Source: Desulfovibrio oxyclinae DSM 11498 (lineage in GTDB: Bacteria; Desulfobacterota; Desulfovibrionia; Desulfovibrionales; Desulfovibrionaceae). Taken from it: a stretch of 64,000 nt of DNA. Made by a program: the position numbers and the translations under genes. Location: assembly GCF_000375485.1 (NCBI RefSeq), contig NZ_AQXE01000002.1, positions 51,258-115,257 of the forward strand, in the 5' to 3' direction. How positions within the stretch are numbered: the stretch's first letter is position 1; each line of letters starts with the position of its first letter. The notes under the pieces are model-generated. The model worked only from the letters and a program-made list of their open reading frames with translations, was not told the DNA's origin and made no database searches. This document shows, piece by piece, positions 37,195 to 46,754 of this stretch.

Positions 37195-37698
37195 ATGAAG
37201 AAGACACTTGCAATCCTGCTTGGACTTGGCCTTTCCCTTATCACCGCACAGGCGTTCGCTCAGATGGGGTCCGGACATATGATGGACGGCTCCCGTTACG
37301 GTGGTGGATACGGACTCACCGAGGAGCAGATTGAAGCATCCCGCGAGATTCACGCCAAGTATCAGGACTCCTTTGCGGAGCTTTCGGAAAAGATTTGGTC
37401 CAAGCGGGCCCAGATATCCGGCGAGCTCGCAAAGGACAATGTGGATCGCGGTCGGGTGGAGAAGCTTGCCGGTGAAGTGGGCGACCTTATGTCCAAGGGC
37501 TACCAGATGCGCGTGAAGATGTTCATGGACATGCGCGAGAAGGGCCTGTCCTTCGGTGCCTGCTCCGGCATGATGGGCGGCGGCATGATGGGCGGCGGCA
37601 TGATGCACGGTGGCATGATGGGCGGCGGTTACCACGGCGGCATGATGGGCGGTGGCATGAAGCGCGGCTACCATGACTACCATGGATACGGAAACTAG
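37195..37698 (+). CDS. ZraP/CpxP-like periplasmic metal-responsive protein with Met-Gly-His tail
   Basis: A 167-residue protein with a clear signal peptide (cleavage after AQAFA, residue 22), a helical core (about 40-115; LTEEQIEASREIHAKYQDSF) typical of the Spy/CpxP/ZraP metal-resistance family, and a tail (118-167) of repeated MMGGG, MMHGG and YHGG units ending in DYHGYGN. The tail is well suited to bind soft metals such as copper or silver, or zinc; which one is unknown. AGGAGG precedes the ATG. The shared motif with the divergent phosphatase suggests a common signal (inference). Confidence 0.85.
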   Translation: MKKTLAILLGLGLSLITAQAFAQMGSGHMMDGSRYGGGYGLTEEQIEASREIHAKYQDSFAELSEKIWSKRAQISGELAKDNVDRGRVEKLAGEVGDLMSKGYQMRVKMFMDMREKGLSFGACSGMMGGGMMGGGMMHGGMMGGGYHGGMMGGGMKRGYHDYHGYGN

Positions 37699-37720
37699 CG
37701 ACTCGCCATGCTGAACGGAT

Positions 37721-37763
37721 AAAGAAAAAAAGGGCGGATGCCGAAGCATCCGCCCTTTGTCTT
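37721..37763. terminator. Bidirectional terminator between the ZraP-like gene and metK
   Basis: A perfect 13-bp stem AAAGGGCGGATGC/GCATCCGCCCTTT with loop CGAA, A-tract before it and T-rich sequence after it, so it serves the minus-strand metK operon best (seven T residues) and the ZraP-like gene too. Confidence 0.88.
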
Positions 37764-37777
37764 TTCTTGTGCCGCCG

Positions 37778-38950
37778 CTAGATCTTGCAGGCGGTGCGCA
37801 GGTCGTCCACTGCGTCGGTCTGTTCCCACTGGAATTCGGGAAGCTCGCGACCGAAGTGGCCGTAGTTGGTGGTCTTGCGGAAGATGGGGCGGTGAAGCTT
37901 CAGGCGCTCCTGAATGTAGTAGGGGCGCAGGTCGAAGACTTCGTTCACTGCCTTGGTCAGCACGTCGTCGGGCACCTGTCCGGTGCCGCGGGAGCTGACC
38001 ACCACGGAGACCGGTTCGGCCACGCCGATGGCGTAGGCGATCTGGACTTCGCATTCGTCCGCGAGTCCGGCTGCCACGATGTTCTTGGCAACGTAGCGGG
38101 CCATGTAGGCGCCGGAGCGGTCCACCTTGGACGGGTCCTTGCCGGAGAACGCGCCGCCGCCGTGCGCGCCGGCGCCGCCGTAGGTGTCGTTGATGATCTT
38201 GCGGCCGGTCAGTCCTGCGTCGCCCACGGGGCCACCGATGACGAAACGTCCGGTGGGGTTAATGTAGGTCTTGATCTTGTCGTCCACCAGATGCTCGGGC
38301 AGGGTCTTCATGACCACTTCGCGCATGATGGCTTCCTGCAGGTCGGCATACGAGATGTTTTCGTCATGCTGGGTGGAGACGACCACGTTGTCGATGCGGC
38401 TGGGCTTGCCGTCCTCGAATTCCACGCAGACCTGGGTCTTGCCGTCCGGGCGCAGGAAGTCCAGCACGCCTTTCTTGCGAACGTAGGTCAGGCGGCGGGA
38501 GAGCTTGTGCGCGTAGTAGATGGGGGTCGGCATCAGGCTCGGGGTTTCGTTGGTAGCGAAACCGAACATCATGCCCTGGTCACCTGCGCCCTGCTCCTCG
38601 GGGCTCTTGCGGTCAACGCCCTGAGCGATGTCCGGAGACTGCTTGTCGATGGAAGAGATGACTGCGCAGGTCTCCCAGTCGAAGCCCATCTTGTCGGAGC
38701 TGTTGTACCCGATGTCCTTGATGGTGTTGCGGACGATGTCGGGGAAGTCGGCGTAGGCAGTGGTGGAAATCTCACCCGCGATGAAGGCCATGCCGGTGGT
38801 TACGAGCGTTTCGCATGCCACGCGACAGTTCGGATCCTCTGCCATGATGGCGTCGAGGATGGCGTCGGAAATCTGGTCGGCCACTTTGTCGGGGTGTCCT
38901 TCTGTCACGGACTCGGACGTGAACAGGTACTTGCCTTTGGGAAAAAGCAT
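37778..38950 (-). CDS. metK: S-adenosylmethionine synthetase
   Basis: A 390-residue enzyme making SAM from ATP and methionine. It contains the family signatures [32 protein letters not shown] (loop) and [22 protein letters not shown]. The start has AAGGAGG. It lies 24 bases after panD, and no SAM riboswitch is present in that short gap, so expression probably comes from the panC promoter. SAM also feeds the CheR and other methyltransferases of the window. Confidence 0.97.
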   Translation of the reverse strand: MLFPKGKYLFTSESVTEGHPDKVADQISDAILDAIMAEDPNCRVACETLVTTGMAFIAGEISTTAYADFPDIVRNTIKDIGYNSSDKMGFDWETCAVISSIDKQSPDIAQGVDRKSPEEQGAGDQGMMFGFATNETPSLMPTPIYYAHKLSRRLTYVRKKGVLDFLRPDGKTQVCVEFEDGKPSRIDNVVVSTQHDENISYADLQEAIMREVVMKTLPEHLVDDKIKTYINPTGRFVIGGPVGDAGLTGRKIINDTYGGAGAHGGGAFSGKDPSKVDRSGAYMARYVAKNIVAAGLADECEVQIAYAIGVAEPVSVVVSSRGTGQVPDDVLTKAVNEVFDLRPYYIQERLKLHRPIFRKTTNYGHFGRELPEFQWEQTDAVDDLRTACKI

Positions 38951-38974
38951 CGATTCCTCCTTCAGTATCTATTT

Positions 38975-39361
38975 TTACGATGCATTGGGTACAACGTTTA
39001 TTTCGTAGTCGATAGTCTCTTGGATGGAGTTGTCGGGCCCGGCGATGATCACCTTGGGCTTTGCGCCGATCATTTCGGATTCGTCCAGCCACTGGTAGGT
39101 GGCGATGATGATCCGCTGACCCTTGCTCCCCTTGTGCGCAGCCGCTCCGTTCATGCATATCTCCCCGGGGCCGCCGGGGATGGCATAGGTGGAGAGACGT
39201 TCTCCGTTGTCGAGATTGTAAATGTCGACCCGCTCAAAAGGGAGGATGCCCGCGGCTTCCAGCAGCTTCGTGTCGATGGACAGGCTGCCGTGATACTCCA
39301 GCTTCGCACAGGTTATTGTTGCGCCGTGTATTTTGGCGCTGAGAAAGTTTCTCTGGGACAC
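38975..39361 (-). CDS. panD: Aspartate 1-decarboxylase (pyruvoyl enzyme)
   Basis: A 128-residue proenzyme making beta-alanine for pantothenate. The self-cleavage site is the Gly-Ser pair in YHGSLSID, producing the pyruvoyl group; the catalytic Tyr58-type region (CMNGAAAHKGSKGQRII) is also present. It lies 4 bases after panC and 24 bases before metK. Confidence 0.96.
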   Translation of the reverse strand: MSQRNFLSAKIHGATITCAKLEYHGSLSIDTKLLEAAGILPFERVDIYNLDNGERLSTYAIPGGPGEICMNGAAAHKGSKGQRIIIATYQWLDESEMIGAKPKVIIAGPDNSIQETIDYEINVVPNAS

Positions 39362-39365
39362 AGGC

Positions 39366-40214
39366 TTACACCTCTATTGAAAAATTGTCTATCAGTCGAG
39401 CCCGACTCATGAATATAGCTACCGCGATGAGGGCTTTCTGCCGAACTTCGTTCACGTTTGCAAGAGTTTCGGGATCGACTATTTCGATATAATCGGGCCT
39501 GCCGCCTGGAACCTTGGCCGCCAGCTCGTCGCGGATGAATCGCTTGAGGGTTTCGGCGTTCGTGGTGCCGGACTTCGCCTTTTCTGCGGCGCTGCGCAGG
39601 ACGACGTGGATATTCGGCGCGTTGCGACGCTCCTCTTCGGTAAGGTAGACGTTGCGGGAACTCAGTGCAAGGCCGTCCGCCTCTCGCACGATGGGGTGCC
39701 CCGTGATCTCCACCGGAATGTTCAGGTCGCGGACCATGCGGCGGATGATGGCCAGCTGCTGCCAGTCCTTCTGGCCGAATACCGCGACTTTCGGCCGCGC
39801 GAGCATGAACAGCTTGCAGACCACGGTGCATACGCCGCGGAAATGATCCGGGCGGGATGCGCCGCACAAGCCCTTGGCCATTTCGGGAACCTGAATCCAG
39901 GTGCCGTGGTCAGGGTCGTACATGCCTCCCGGCTCGGGAACGAACAGGACGTCCGCGCCGTGCTCTTCGGCCAGACGCGCGTCGCGTTCCTCGTCGCGGG
40001 GGTAGGTCTCAAGGTCCTCGCCGGGACCGAACTGTGTGGGATTGACGAAAAGCGAAACGACGAGCTTGTCGCAGCGCTTGCGGCAGTCATCCATGAGGCT
40101 CAGGTGTCCTTCATGGAAATAGCCCATGGTGGGGACGAGGCCGATACGCCGGCCTTTGCTTTCCCAGTCCATGCACAGCTGCTGCAGTTCTCTGGGATGA
40201 CGTATGATTTTCAT
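39366..40214 (-). CDS. panC: Pantothenate synthetase
   Basis: A 282-residue ATP-dependent ligase of pantoate and beta-alanine. Motifs: PTMGYFHEGHLSLM (nucleotide HxGH), VSLFVNPTQFGP, FGQKDWQQLAIIRRM and ALSSRNVYLT. The ATG at 40214 gives the normal N-terminus (MKIIRHPREL). It begins a panC-panD-metK operon, divergent from the GGDEF-TPR gene. Confidence 0.96.
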   Translation of the reverse strand: MKIIRHPRELQQLCMDWESKGRRIGLVPTMGYFHEGHLSLMDDCRKRCDKLVVSLFVNPTQFGPGEDLETYPRDEERDARLAEEHGADVLFVPEPGGMYDPDHGTWIQVPEMAKGLCGASRPDHFRGVCTVVCKLFMLARPKVAVFGQKDWQQLAIIRRMVRDLNIPVEITGHPIVREADGLALSSRNVYLTEEERRNAPNIHVVLRSAAEKAKSGTTNAETLKRFIRDELAAKVPGGRPDYIEIVDPETLANVNEVRQKALIAVAIFMSRARLIDNFSIEV

Positions 40215-40407
40215 TGCGATCTTCCCGGGCGGTTTGATGCCATTCCCGGCCTTCGGGACCGGTGCCGCTCCTTGGCCCGGACTGCCGTGCCCGGGCGCGC
40301 CCAAGGGATGCCCTGCTATGACATTTCCCGACGCGTGTCCACTGTTTCCTCAGGGAGCGCTCACGCGCTCTTGTGCAAAGTCCGGAGCCGTTGTAGTGTC
40401 CGCGATC

Positions 40408-42828
40408 ATGAGAAAAATCGACGGTTCTTCATACGGCGGCGCGACCCTGACGCGTCAGGAAATCATCGATCACGAACACGACGTCAAGGATGCCGTGTCG
40501 AAATATCTGAATTTTACCTCCTACAGCCTGTTTTTCCCAAGGTCAACGGATCCCGATGCGGAGCCTCCGGAGCCGGAATACCGGGGGGAGGACCGGGAAC
40601 TGCTGCTGCCGTTGGTGCAGGGCGGCCGCATGCTGGCGTATTTCGTGGTGCGCGACGTCACCGTGCAGGCACCCAGCGTGGCCCCGAAGTATCTGGCGGG
40701 CATCGCCAACGCGGCGTTGGAGATCATTGCGCTCCGAAAGCACTGCGTCACGGATCGTCTCACGGGCCTGTTCAACCGGGAACACTTCCTCTCCGTGCTG
40801 ACGCGCGCCGTGGATCGTGTGAAGGGCTGTCTCGTGCCCGGAGCCGGCGGGCTGGCCGCCTGCGAGAACACGGATACGGAGATGCCCACGTTTTCGGGCA
40901 ACCTCGGCGTACTCTTTCTGGATCTGGATCGTTTTCAGACCGTGAACGACCGTTACGGCTACCCCTTCGGCGACCGTATAGTGGCCGAGGTGGGCCGCTG
41001 TCTTGCCGAGGTTTGTCCGGGCTTTGCCGCCGCCTCCCGTTACGGCAACGACAAGTTCGCCGTGCTGCTGCCGGATGCCAATCGGCGCGCCTGTTTTCAG
41101 CTGGCCGAGGTGATCCGCGAAAGCGTGGAGAAGCTGCATTTCGACGACCCGGTTTCCGGCGACCGCGTGCGGGTGAGCCTGAGTATCGGCTACGCCTCGT
41201 ATCCGCAGGCGCTGGACGGCCGCCAGTACGGCCTCGACGCCTCGGAGCAGGGGCGTATCGTACTGCGCAAGGCACGCCGCGCCGCCGCCGTGGCCAAGGA
41301 CATGGGCCGCAACCGCGTCTTCGGGTACCGGGACATCCTTGAAAAAGGCGGTCGCGTGCTGGAAACGCTTCCACTGGACCGCATGGCCGTGAGCCTCGGG
41401 ACCACCGTAGGCGCACGGGTCGGGCAGCGCTTCCTGATCCGGTCCACCATTTCGGGCCGTCCGGCCGACGCGGCGCTGACGGCTGACGAACGCATCTCCG
41501 GCCGCTATCCGTCCATGTACAAGGCCGAGGCCGTTATCGTGGATGCGCAGGAGGACATCGCCTTTGCCGAGGTCCTGCATCTGGCGGACGCGGCGTGGCC
41601 TGTGGAGCCCGGCGACCGGCTGGTGCTCGTCACCGAACAGCAGAGCATCTTCGACACCGCCGGGGGCACCGAGACCCGTGACGAGGAGTCGGGATTGCTG
41701 GAATTTCGTGCCTTCATGGGCCGTTTCGAGGAATACCGCGGCGAGGGCGCGTTCGGCCTGTGCATCGTGAAGATTCTGAGTGAACCGCCGGAATCCGTGG
41801 CCAGCTACCGCGCGCACATGGAGAGCATGACCCGACACGCGGCGACGGTCGCCCGCGATGTGCTCGGGACGGAGGCCGTGGGCGGTAACTACGGCCTCGG
41901 CGGTCTGATCTTTCTTGTCCCCGATGTTTCGGATGAAGCCCTCAGGACAGCATGCGCGGAGATAGCCACCCGTTGCGAGAGCAAGCTGGCCGTGGATGTC
42001 TGCGCTGCGGGCGCGGTGCATCCCTGCCTCGACTTTCAGCCCGGCGAGACACTCGCCAACGTGCGCGACGCGCTGGACCATGCCCTGCTGTTGCCCGCAC
42101 CCCGCGTGGCCGTGTTCGATTCCGTGACCCTGAACCTTACCGGCGACAGGATGTGGGCCGACGGCGACGTCTACGGCGCGCTGGATCGCTATCGCATGGC
42201 GCTGGAGCTGGAGTCCGGAAACTCCACGGCGCGCAATTCGCTGGCCATCTGCTACGCGCACCTTGGCAAGCTGGAAGAGGCACGGGAAGAGTTCTCAACG
42301 GTTCTGGAACGGGAGCCGGACGATGTGATGGCCCTGTACAACCTCGGGCGCGTGCTGCACCGCATGGGCCGCTTGGAAGAGGCGCGGGTGGCATACGATC
42401 GTTGTCTGGCACAGGAGCCGGAGCACATATTCAGCCTCGTGCGGCTGGGCAACCTTTCCGAGCGCGAGGGGAATCTCGACGAAGCGGAACGCCTGTATCT
42501 CAAGGCTTCCACCCTCAGGGGCGGGGAAACGCTGGCCTACCGTCCGCTGGCCCGCACAGCGTGGAAACGGGGCGATCTTGAGCAGGCGCGCGAATATCTT
42601 CATCTTGCGCTCAACGCCAACCACAACGATGCCCACGCCATGTACATGCTGGCACTGCTCTACATGGAGGGCGGCGAGGATCCGCAGATTGCGGAAGTGC
42701 TGGCAAGGCAGAGCGCGGCGCTTCGTCCGGAACGCGGCGACTATCTGGGTGTGCTGGTCCGTGCTCTCCGGGCGCAGGGCAAGGATGCCGAAGCCGATCA
42801 GGTGGCTGGCCGAATTCCCGAAGCCTGA
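40408..42828 (+). CDS. GGDEF-like (degenerate) protein with C-terminal TPR repeats
   Basis: An 806-residue cytoplasmic protein. After a short N-terminal domain comes a GGDEF fold (about 110-320: TDRLTGLFNREHFLS, LFLDLDRFQTVNDRYG) whose active site reads RYGNDKF in place of GG(D/E)EF, so cyclase activity is doubtful and it may bind GTP or act as a regulator. A middle region of unclear fold (about 320-580) follows, including a second cyclase-like half, and then about six TPR units (about 590-780; NSLAICYAHLGKLEEAREEF). The start is uncertain: the ATG at 40408 is preferred for length, but it has no clear ribosome site and an in-frame ATG exists at 40318. Confidence 0.72.
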   Translation: MRKIDGSSYGGATLTRQEIIDHEHDVKDAVSKYLNFTSYSLFFPRSTDPDAEPPEPEYRGEDRELLLPLVQGGRMLAYFVVRDVTVQAPSVAPKYLAGIANAALEIIALRKHCVTDRLTGLFNREHFLSVLTRAVDRVKGCLVPGAGGLAACENTDTEMPTFSGNLGVLFLDLDRFQTVNDRYGYPFGDRIVAEVGRCLAEVCPGFAAASRYGNDKFAVLLPDANRRACFQLAEVIRESVEKLHFDDPVSGDRVRVSLSIGYASYPQALDGRQYGLDASEQGRIVLRKARRAAAVAKDMGRNRVFGYRDILEKGGRVLETLPLDRMAVSLGTTVGARVGQRFLIRSTISGRPADAALTADERISGRYPSMYKAEAVIVDAQEDIAFAEVLHLADAAWPVEPGDRLVLVTEQQSIFDTAGGTETRDEESGLLEFRAFMGRFEEYRGEGAFGLCIVKILSEPPESVASYRAHMESMTRHAATVARDVLGTEAVGGNYGLGGLIFLVPDVSDEALRTACAEIATRCESKLAVDVCAAGAVHPCLDFQPGETLANVRDALDHALLLPAPRVAVFDSVTLNLTGDRMWADGDVYGALDRYRMALELESGNSTARNSLAICYAHLGKLEEAREEFSTVLEREPDDVMALYNLGRVLHRMGRLEEARVAYDRCLAQEPEHIFSLVRLGNLSEREGNLDEAERLYLKASTLRGGETLAYRPLARTAWKRGDLEQAREYLHLALNANHNDAHAMYMLALLYMEGGEDPQIAEVLARQSAALRPERGDYLGVLVRALRAQGKDAEADQVAGRIPEA

Positions 42829-42853
42829 GTGGAAATCGTCTCGAAGTGATCAC

Positions 42854-42887
42854 GACCCCGGGGTAGCTGCCTCGGGGTCATTTTTTT
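42854..42887 (+). terminator. Intrinsic terminator after the GGDEF-TPR gene
   Basis: GACCCCGGGG (42854-42863) pairs with CCTCGGGGTC (42870-42879) with one G-T pair, followed by seven T residues. The T-tract overlaps the stop codon of the convergent gene. Confidence 0.85.
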
Positions 42888-43698
42888 AGCGGATGCCGTA
42901 TTCGTCCAACAGTTGCTGAAGGCGCCCCTCGGATTTCATCCGTCGCAGTCCTTCGTCGATGATGGCGCGCAATTTCTCGCCGCGCGGGGTGCGGGGCAGG
43001 AGCATGTGGTAGGGCGTCTTGGGCATGCCGGGGATCGGAGCGTGGCCGAGGGCCGGATCGGAGAGAATGTCGATGCCGGTCAAGACGTAGGCCGCATATG
43101 GTTCATAGGCGATGGGAATATAGTCGCATCGCTGCTGAAGCAGCTTCTTCACGGCCTGGACAATGGTTCCGGAGGACGTGTCCAGCCGTTCGGGCGGAAT
43201 CTGATATTGGTGGTAGCCGAAGTCGCTCACCCCGCAGCCTTTCATGGAGTGCAGGTCCTCAAGCGACTTGATGTAGGGCCCGAGGGGGTAGCGATGCGTG
43301 GAGTATAGAATGATCGGGGTGGTTAGGTAGAAGGTCTCGGAAAGCAGGAATTCCGAGGCTCGCTTGGGGCTGTAGGCGGCATTGAGCACTACGTCCACGT
43401 CCCCCTTGCGTGTGCGCTCCAGGCACTGGTTCCACGGCATGAGGGAGACTTCGAGCTTCATTCCCTGAGCGTCGAGAATCTCTTCGAGTACGTCCACGGA
43501 CATGCCCACGAGCGTCCCGGCCTCCTCTCCCTCACGCTCGTAGAATACGTAGGGCGGCCACTCCGAGATGTCGTCACAGGCTCGCACCGTCTTTTTCAGG
43601 GGGGCGGCCATGCCCTGAGCGGCGGACATGAACATGCCCGCCGCTGCCAGGACGATAAGGACGAAGATCGCGGCGCGGTTCATGGGCCGGGGTCTCAT
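42886..43698 (-). CDS. Periplasmic solute-binding protein, SBP_bac_3 family
   Basis: A 270-residue protein with a signal peptide (hydrophobic residues 9-27, cleavage around [10 protein letters not shown]) and the bacterial family 3 solute-binding fold: [47 protein letters not shown] and [19 protein letters not shown]. The ligand is probably a polar amino acid or similar, but cannot be named. No permease or ATPase gene is nearby, so it may act in sensing instead of transport. Its ATG at 43698 overlaps the pgm stop (ATGA); a later ATG at 43683 is also plausible. Confidence 0.85.
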   Translation of the reverse strand: MRPRPMNRAAIFVLIVLAAAGMFMSAAQGMAAPLKKTVRACDDISEWPPYVFYEREGEEAGTLVGMSVDVLEEILDAQGMKLEVSLMPWNQCLERTRKGDVDVVLNAAYSPKRASEFLLSETFYLTTPIILYSTHRYPLGPYIKSLEDLHSMKGCGVSDFGYHQYQIPPERLDTSSGTIVQAVKKLLQQRCDYIPIAYEPYAAYVLTGIDILSDPALGHAPIPGMPKTPYHMLLPRTPRGEKLRAIIDEGLRRMKSEGRLQQLLDEYGIR

Positions 43699-45338
43699 TT
43701 GGAGAACAGCGCTTCGACGATGGTTCTGGCTTCCGCCTCGATGGCGTCGAGGTGCTGTTCGTCGCGGAAGCTCTCCGCGTATATCTTGTAGATTTCCTCG
43801 GTTCCGGACGGTCGGGCCGCGAACCAGCCGTTGTCCGTGCTGACCTTGAGACCGCCGATGGGTTCGCCGTTTCCGGGCGCATGGGTCATGCGCGAGGTGA
43901 TGGCGTCACCCGCCAGTGTTTCGGTGCGGACGGATTCCGGAGTGAGCCGCTTGAAGGCCGCCTTCTGTTCGTTGGTGGCCGGGGCGTCGCTACGGCGGTA
44001 AATGGGTGCCCCGTGCTTCTGCTCCAGTTCCTTGTACAGTTCGCCGGGGTCGCGTCCGGTGACGGCGGTGATCTCGGCGGCAAGCAGGTTCAGGATGATG
44101 CCGTCCTTGTCCGTGCTCCACGGGCTGCCGTCAAAGCGCACAAAGCTGGCTCCGGCGGATTCTTCCCCGCCAAAGGCGCAGGTGCCCTTGAGCAGCGGTC
44201 CCACGAACCACTTGAAGCCCACAGGGACTTCAAAAATCTCGCGGTTCAGCCCTTCGGCCACGCGGTCGATCATGGAGCTGGTGACCACGGTCTTGCCGAC
44301 GGCCGCTTCCGTTGACCAGTGCTCACGGCTGCGGAACAGATAGTCCACCGCCACGGAAAGGTAATGGTTCGGATTGAGCAGGCCCGAGGCGCGGGTCACG
44401 ATGCCGTGTCTGTCGAAGTCCGGGTCGTTGCCGAAGGCGATGTCGAAGCGGTCGCGCATGGCGATGAGCCCGGCCATGGCGTAGGGCGAGGAGCAGTCCA
44501 TGCGGATCTTGCCGTCCTTGTCCACGCTCATGAAACTGAAGGTCGGGTCGGGCGCGTCGTTGGTGACGGTGATGTCCAGCCCGTACTCGTCCGCGATGGG
44601 CTCCCAGTAGGCCAGTCCCGAACCGCCGAGCGGGTCAGCGCCGATCTTGAGGCCTTCGGCGGCCACGGCTTCGAGGTTCAGGATGCTGCCCAGATCGCGA
44701 ACATAGGGCATGACGTAGTCGATGGCTTCCACGCCGTCGGTGGTCAGTGCCTGTGCCAACGGGACGCGTTTCACGCTCACCAGTTTGTCGATGAGGATCT
44801 GGTTGGCCCCGTCCTGAATGGCGGCGGTGGTGCGGAAGTCGGCGGGGCCGCCATCCGGCGGATTGTACTTGATGCCGCCGTCTCGCGGGGGATTGTGCGA
44901 AGGGGTGATGACCACGCCGTCTGCCAGTCCGGTGGTGCGGTCCCGGTTCCAGCTCAGGATGGCGTGAGAGATGACGGGCGTTGGCGTGTAGCCGAAGCCC
45001 ATCTGGTAGCGAACGGCCACGCCGTTGGCCGCGAAGACTTCAAGCGCGGTGGTGAAGGCCGGTTCGGAAAGGGCGTGGGTGTCCATTCCCAGAAACAGCG
45101 GACCGTCGATGCCGCGCATTCTGCGATGCTCGCAGACGGCCTGACACACGGCCATGACGTGCGACTCGTTGAAGGTGGACGTGAGCGAGCAGCCCCGGTG
45201 TCCGGAGGTGCCGAAGGATACTATTTCGTCCGGATTCTTGGGATCCGGTTTCCTGGAATAGAAAGCCGTGACGAGCCGGGGGATGTTTTCCAGCATGTCA
45301 TGGGTCGGGGGTTTCCCGGCCATCGGATGAAGTGACAT
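43695..45338 (-). CDS. pgm: Phosphoglucomutase (alpha-D-glucose type)
   Basis: A 547-residue member of the alpha-D-phosphohexomutase family. It has the active serine loop [13 protein letters not shown], the metal-binding DPDFDRHG, the sugar-recognition [13 protein letters not shown] and the phosphate-binding [13 protein letters not shown]. It interconverts glucose-1- and glucose-6-phosphate, supplying sugar nucleotides, among them for the otsA reaction. The following solute-binding gene overlaps by four bases. The 174 bases between pgm and the Ste24 gene hold no recognisable feature apart from the pgm ribosome site GGAGG. Confidence 0.95.
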   Translation of the reverse strand: MSLHPMAGKPPTHDMLENIPRLVTAFYSRKPDPKNPDEIVSFGTSGHRGCSLTSTFNESHVMAVCQAVCEHRRMRGIDGPLFLGMDTHALSEPAFTTALEVFAANGVAVRYQMGFGYTPTPVISHAILSWNRDRTTGLADGVVITPSHNPPRDGGIKYNPPDGGPADFRTTAAIQDGANQILIDKLVSVKRVPLAQALTTDGVEAIDYVMPYVRDLGSILNLEAVAAEGLKIGADPLGGSGLAYWEPIADEYGLDITVTNDAPDPTFSFMSVDKDGKIRMDCSSPYAMAGLIAMRDRFDIAFGNDPDFDRHGIVTRASGLLNPNHYLSVAVDYLFRSREHWSTEAAVGKTVVTSSMIDRVAEGLNREIFEVPVGFKWFVGPLLKGTCAFGGEESAGASFVRFDGSPWSTDKDGIILNLLAAEITAVTGRDPGELYKELEQKHGAPIYRRSDAPATNEQKAAFKRLTPESVRTETLAGDAITSRMTHAPGNGEPIGGLKVSTDNGWFAARPSGTEEIYKIYAESFRDEQHLDAIEAEARTIVEALFSK

Positions 45339-45512
45339 GAAGCCTCCGTTGTTTACGTTACCTAGCCTACCGGAATATCAGGCTGTGGACATTATCACAA
45401 GACCGGTCCGGCTTGATGCGGTCAAGGCGGCAGGGATGATAATGGATCGCCGACATTCCTTATCGGTGTCATGCCTTGCGGCTCTTCTGAATTATATATC
45501 CGTCGAGTCCGA

Positions 45513-46754
45513 TCATGCGGCTTCGTGCCGGGCAAGAGCCCGCACGCGTTTGACCACGGGCGGGTGCGAATACTGCAACCATACCGTGAACGGGTGCGGC
45601 GTGAGGTTCGACAGCGAATCCGCCGAGAGCCGTTTGAGTGCGGAAGCCAGCTCTCCGGGACGTCCGGTGGTGCGTGCGGCAAAGGCGTCCGCCTGATATT
45701 CGTGCTTTCTGGAGAGCGCGCCGTCAGCCAGCGAAAGCAGCATGGAGACCGGGGTGTAGAGCAGGGCGAAGAACACCAGCCCGGCGTGGACGCTCATCTG
45801 CTGTACGCCGAAGGCTTCGAACAGCCTCGGCGATTCGAGGAAGAACGAGAGCAGCCAGAACATGAGGCCGGTCTTGAGCACGGAGGCCACAAGCATTTTG
45901 CGCACGTGCCCCAGTTTGGCGTGCCCGACTTCGTGCGCCAGCACCGCCGTTATTTCGCCGGGAGTGTGCCGCTCCACCAGCGTGTCGAACAGGGCGATGC
46001 GGCGTTTCTTCCCGAATCCGGTGAAGAAGGCGTTGGCCTTGGTGCTGCGCTTGGAGCCGTCCATGAGGTACAGCCCTTCCAGTTCGAACCCTTGTGAGTC
46101 CGCATAGTTTTCAAGCATCTGCCGAAGCTCTCCCTGCTCCAGCGGGGTGAAGCGGTTGAACAGCGGCAGAATCCATTGCGGAGCAACATAGGTGACCGCG
46201 AGGCTGAAGAGCGTGGTGAATCCCCAGCACCAGAGCCACGCGTCAGGCCCGGCCCAGCGGAAGAACAGCAGGATGCCCGCCAAAAGCGGACCGCCAATGA
46301 CCGCGGCCAGAACGACGGCCTTGAGGCGGTCGGCCACGAAGGTTTCGGGCGTGGTCTTGTTGAATCCGAAGCGGTTTTCCAGCACAAAGGTTCTGTAGAC
46401 CGAAAAGGGCAGGCCCGGGATCATGCTCAGCAATCCCAGCAGGCCGAAGAAGAGCAGCCCCGTGACCAGCGGGCCGAAGCCGAAGGACCGCACTGTGTCG
46501 TCGGCCCATGCAAAGCCGCCCGCCACGATGAAGATGATGGAGATGACCGTGGAAATGGTGTCATCCACGGATTCAAGCCGCATCTTGGCAAGGTTGTATT
46601 GCTGTGAGCGGCGGTAGGCTTCGTCGTCGATGATGTCCCGAAACTCCTCCGGCGGCCGGGTGGAGAGGTTTTTTGCGTCGAGGTGGCGGGATATCATGCC
46701 GAGGGCCCACGCGGCCACGAGTGATGCCAGAATGAGAGCGAGGTATATGTTCAT
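45513..46754 (-). CDS. Ste24/M48-family membrane zinc metalloprotease
   Basis: A 413-residue integral membrane peptidase. It contains an N-terminal Ste24 domain with several membrane helices (about 5-22, 65-85, 97-115, 150-170, 180-200), the zinc site HEVGHAKLGH and the downstream Glu in KHEYQADAFAAR. Homologues cleave CAAX prenyl proteins in eukaryotes; in bacteria they act on membrane or misfolded proteins. Its start codon overlaps that of the divergent Mut7-C gene. Confidence 0.92.
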   Translation of the reverse strand: MNIYLALILASLVAAWALGMISRHLDAKNLSTRPPEEFRDIIDDEAYRRSQQYNLAKMRLESVDDTISTVISIIFIVAGGFAWADDTVRSFGFGPLVTGLLFFGLLGLLSMIPGLPFSVYRTFVLENRFGFNKTTPETFVADRLKAVVLAAVIGGPLLAGILLFFRWAGPDAWLWCWGFTTLFSLAVTYVAPQWILPLFNRFTPLEQGELRQMLENYADSQGFELEGLYLMDGSKRSTKANAFFTGFGKKRRIALFDTLVERHTPGEITAVLAHEVGHAKLGHVRKMLVASVLKTGLMFWLLSFFLESPRLFEAFGVQQMSVHAGLVFFALLYTPVSMLLSLADGALSRKHEYQADAFAARTTGRPGELASALKRLSADSLSNLTPHPFTVWLQYSHPPVVKRVRALARHEAA

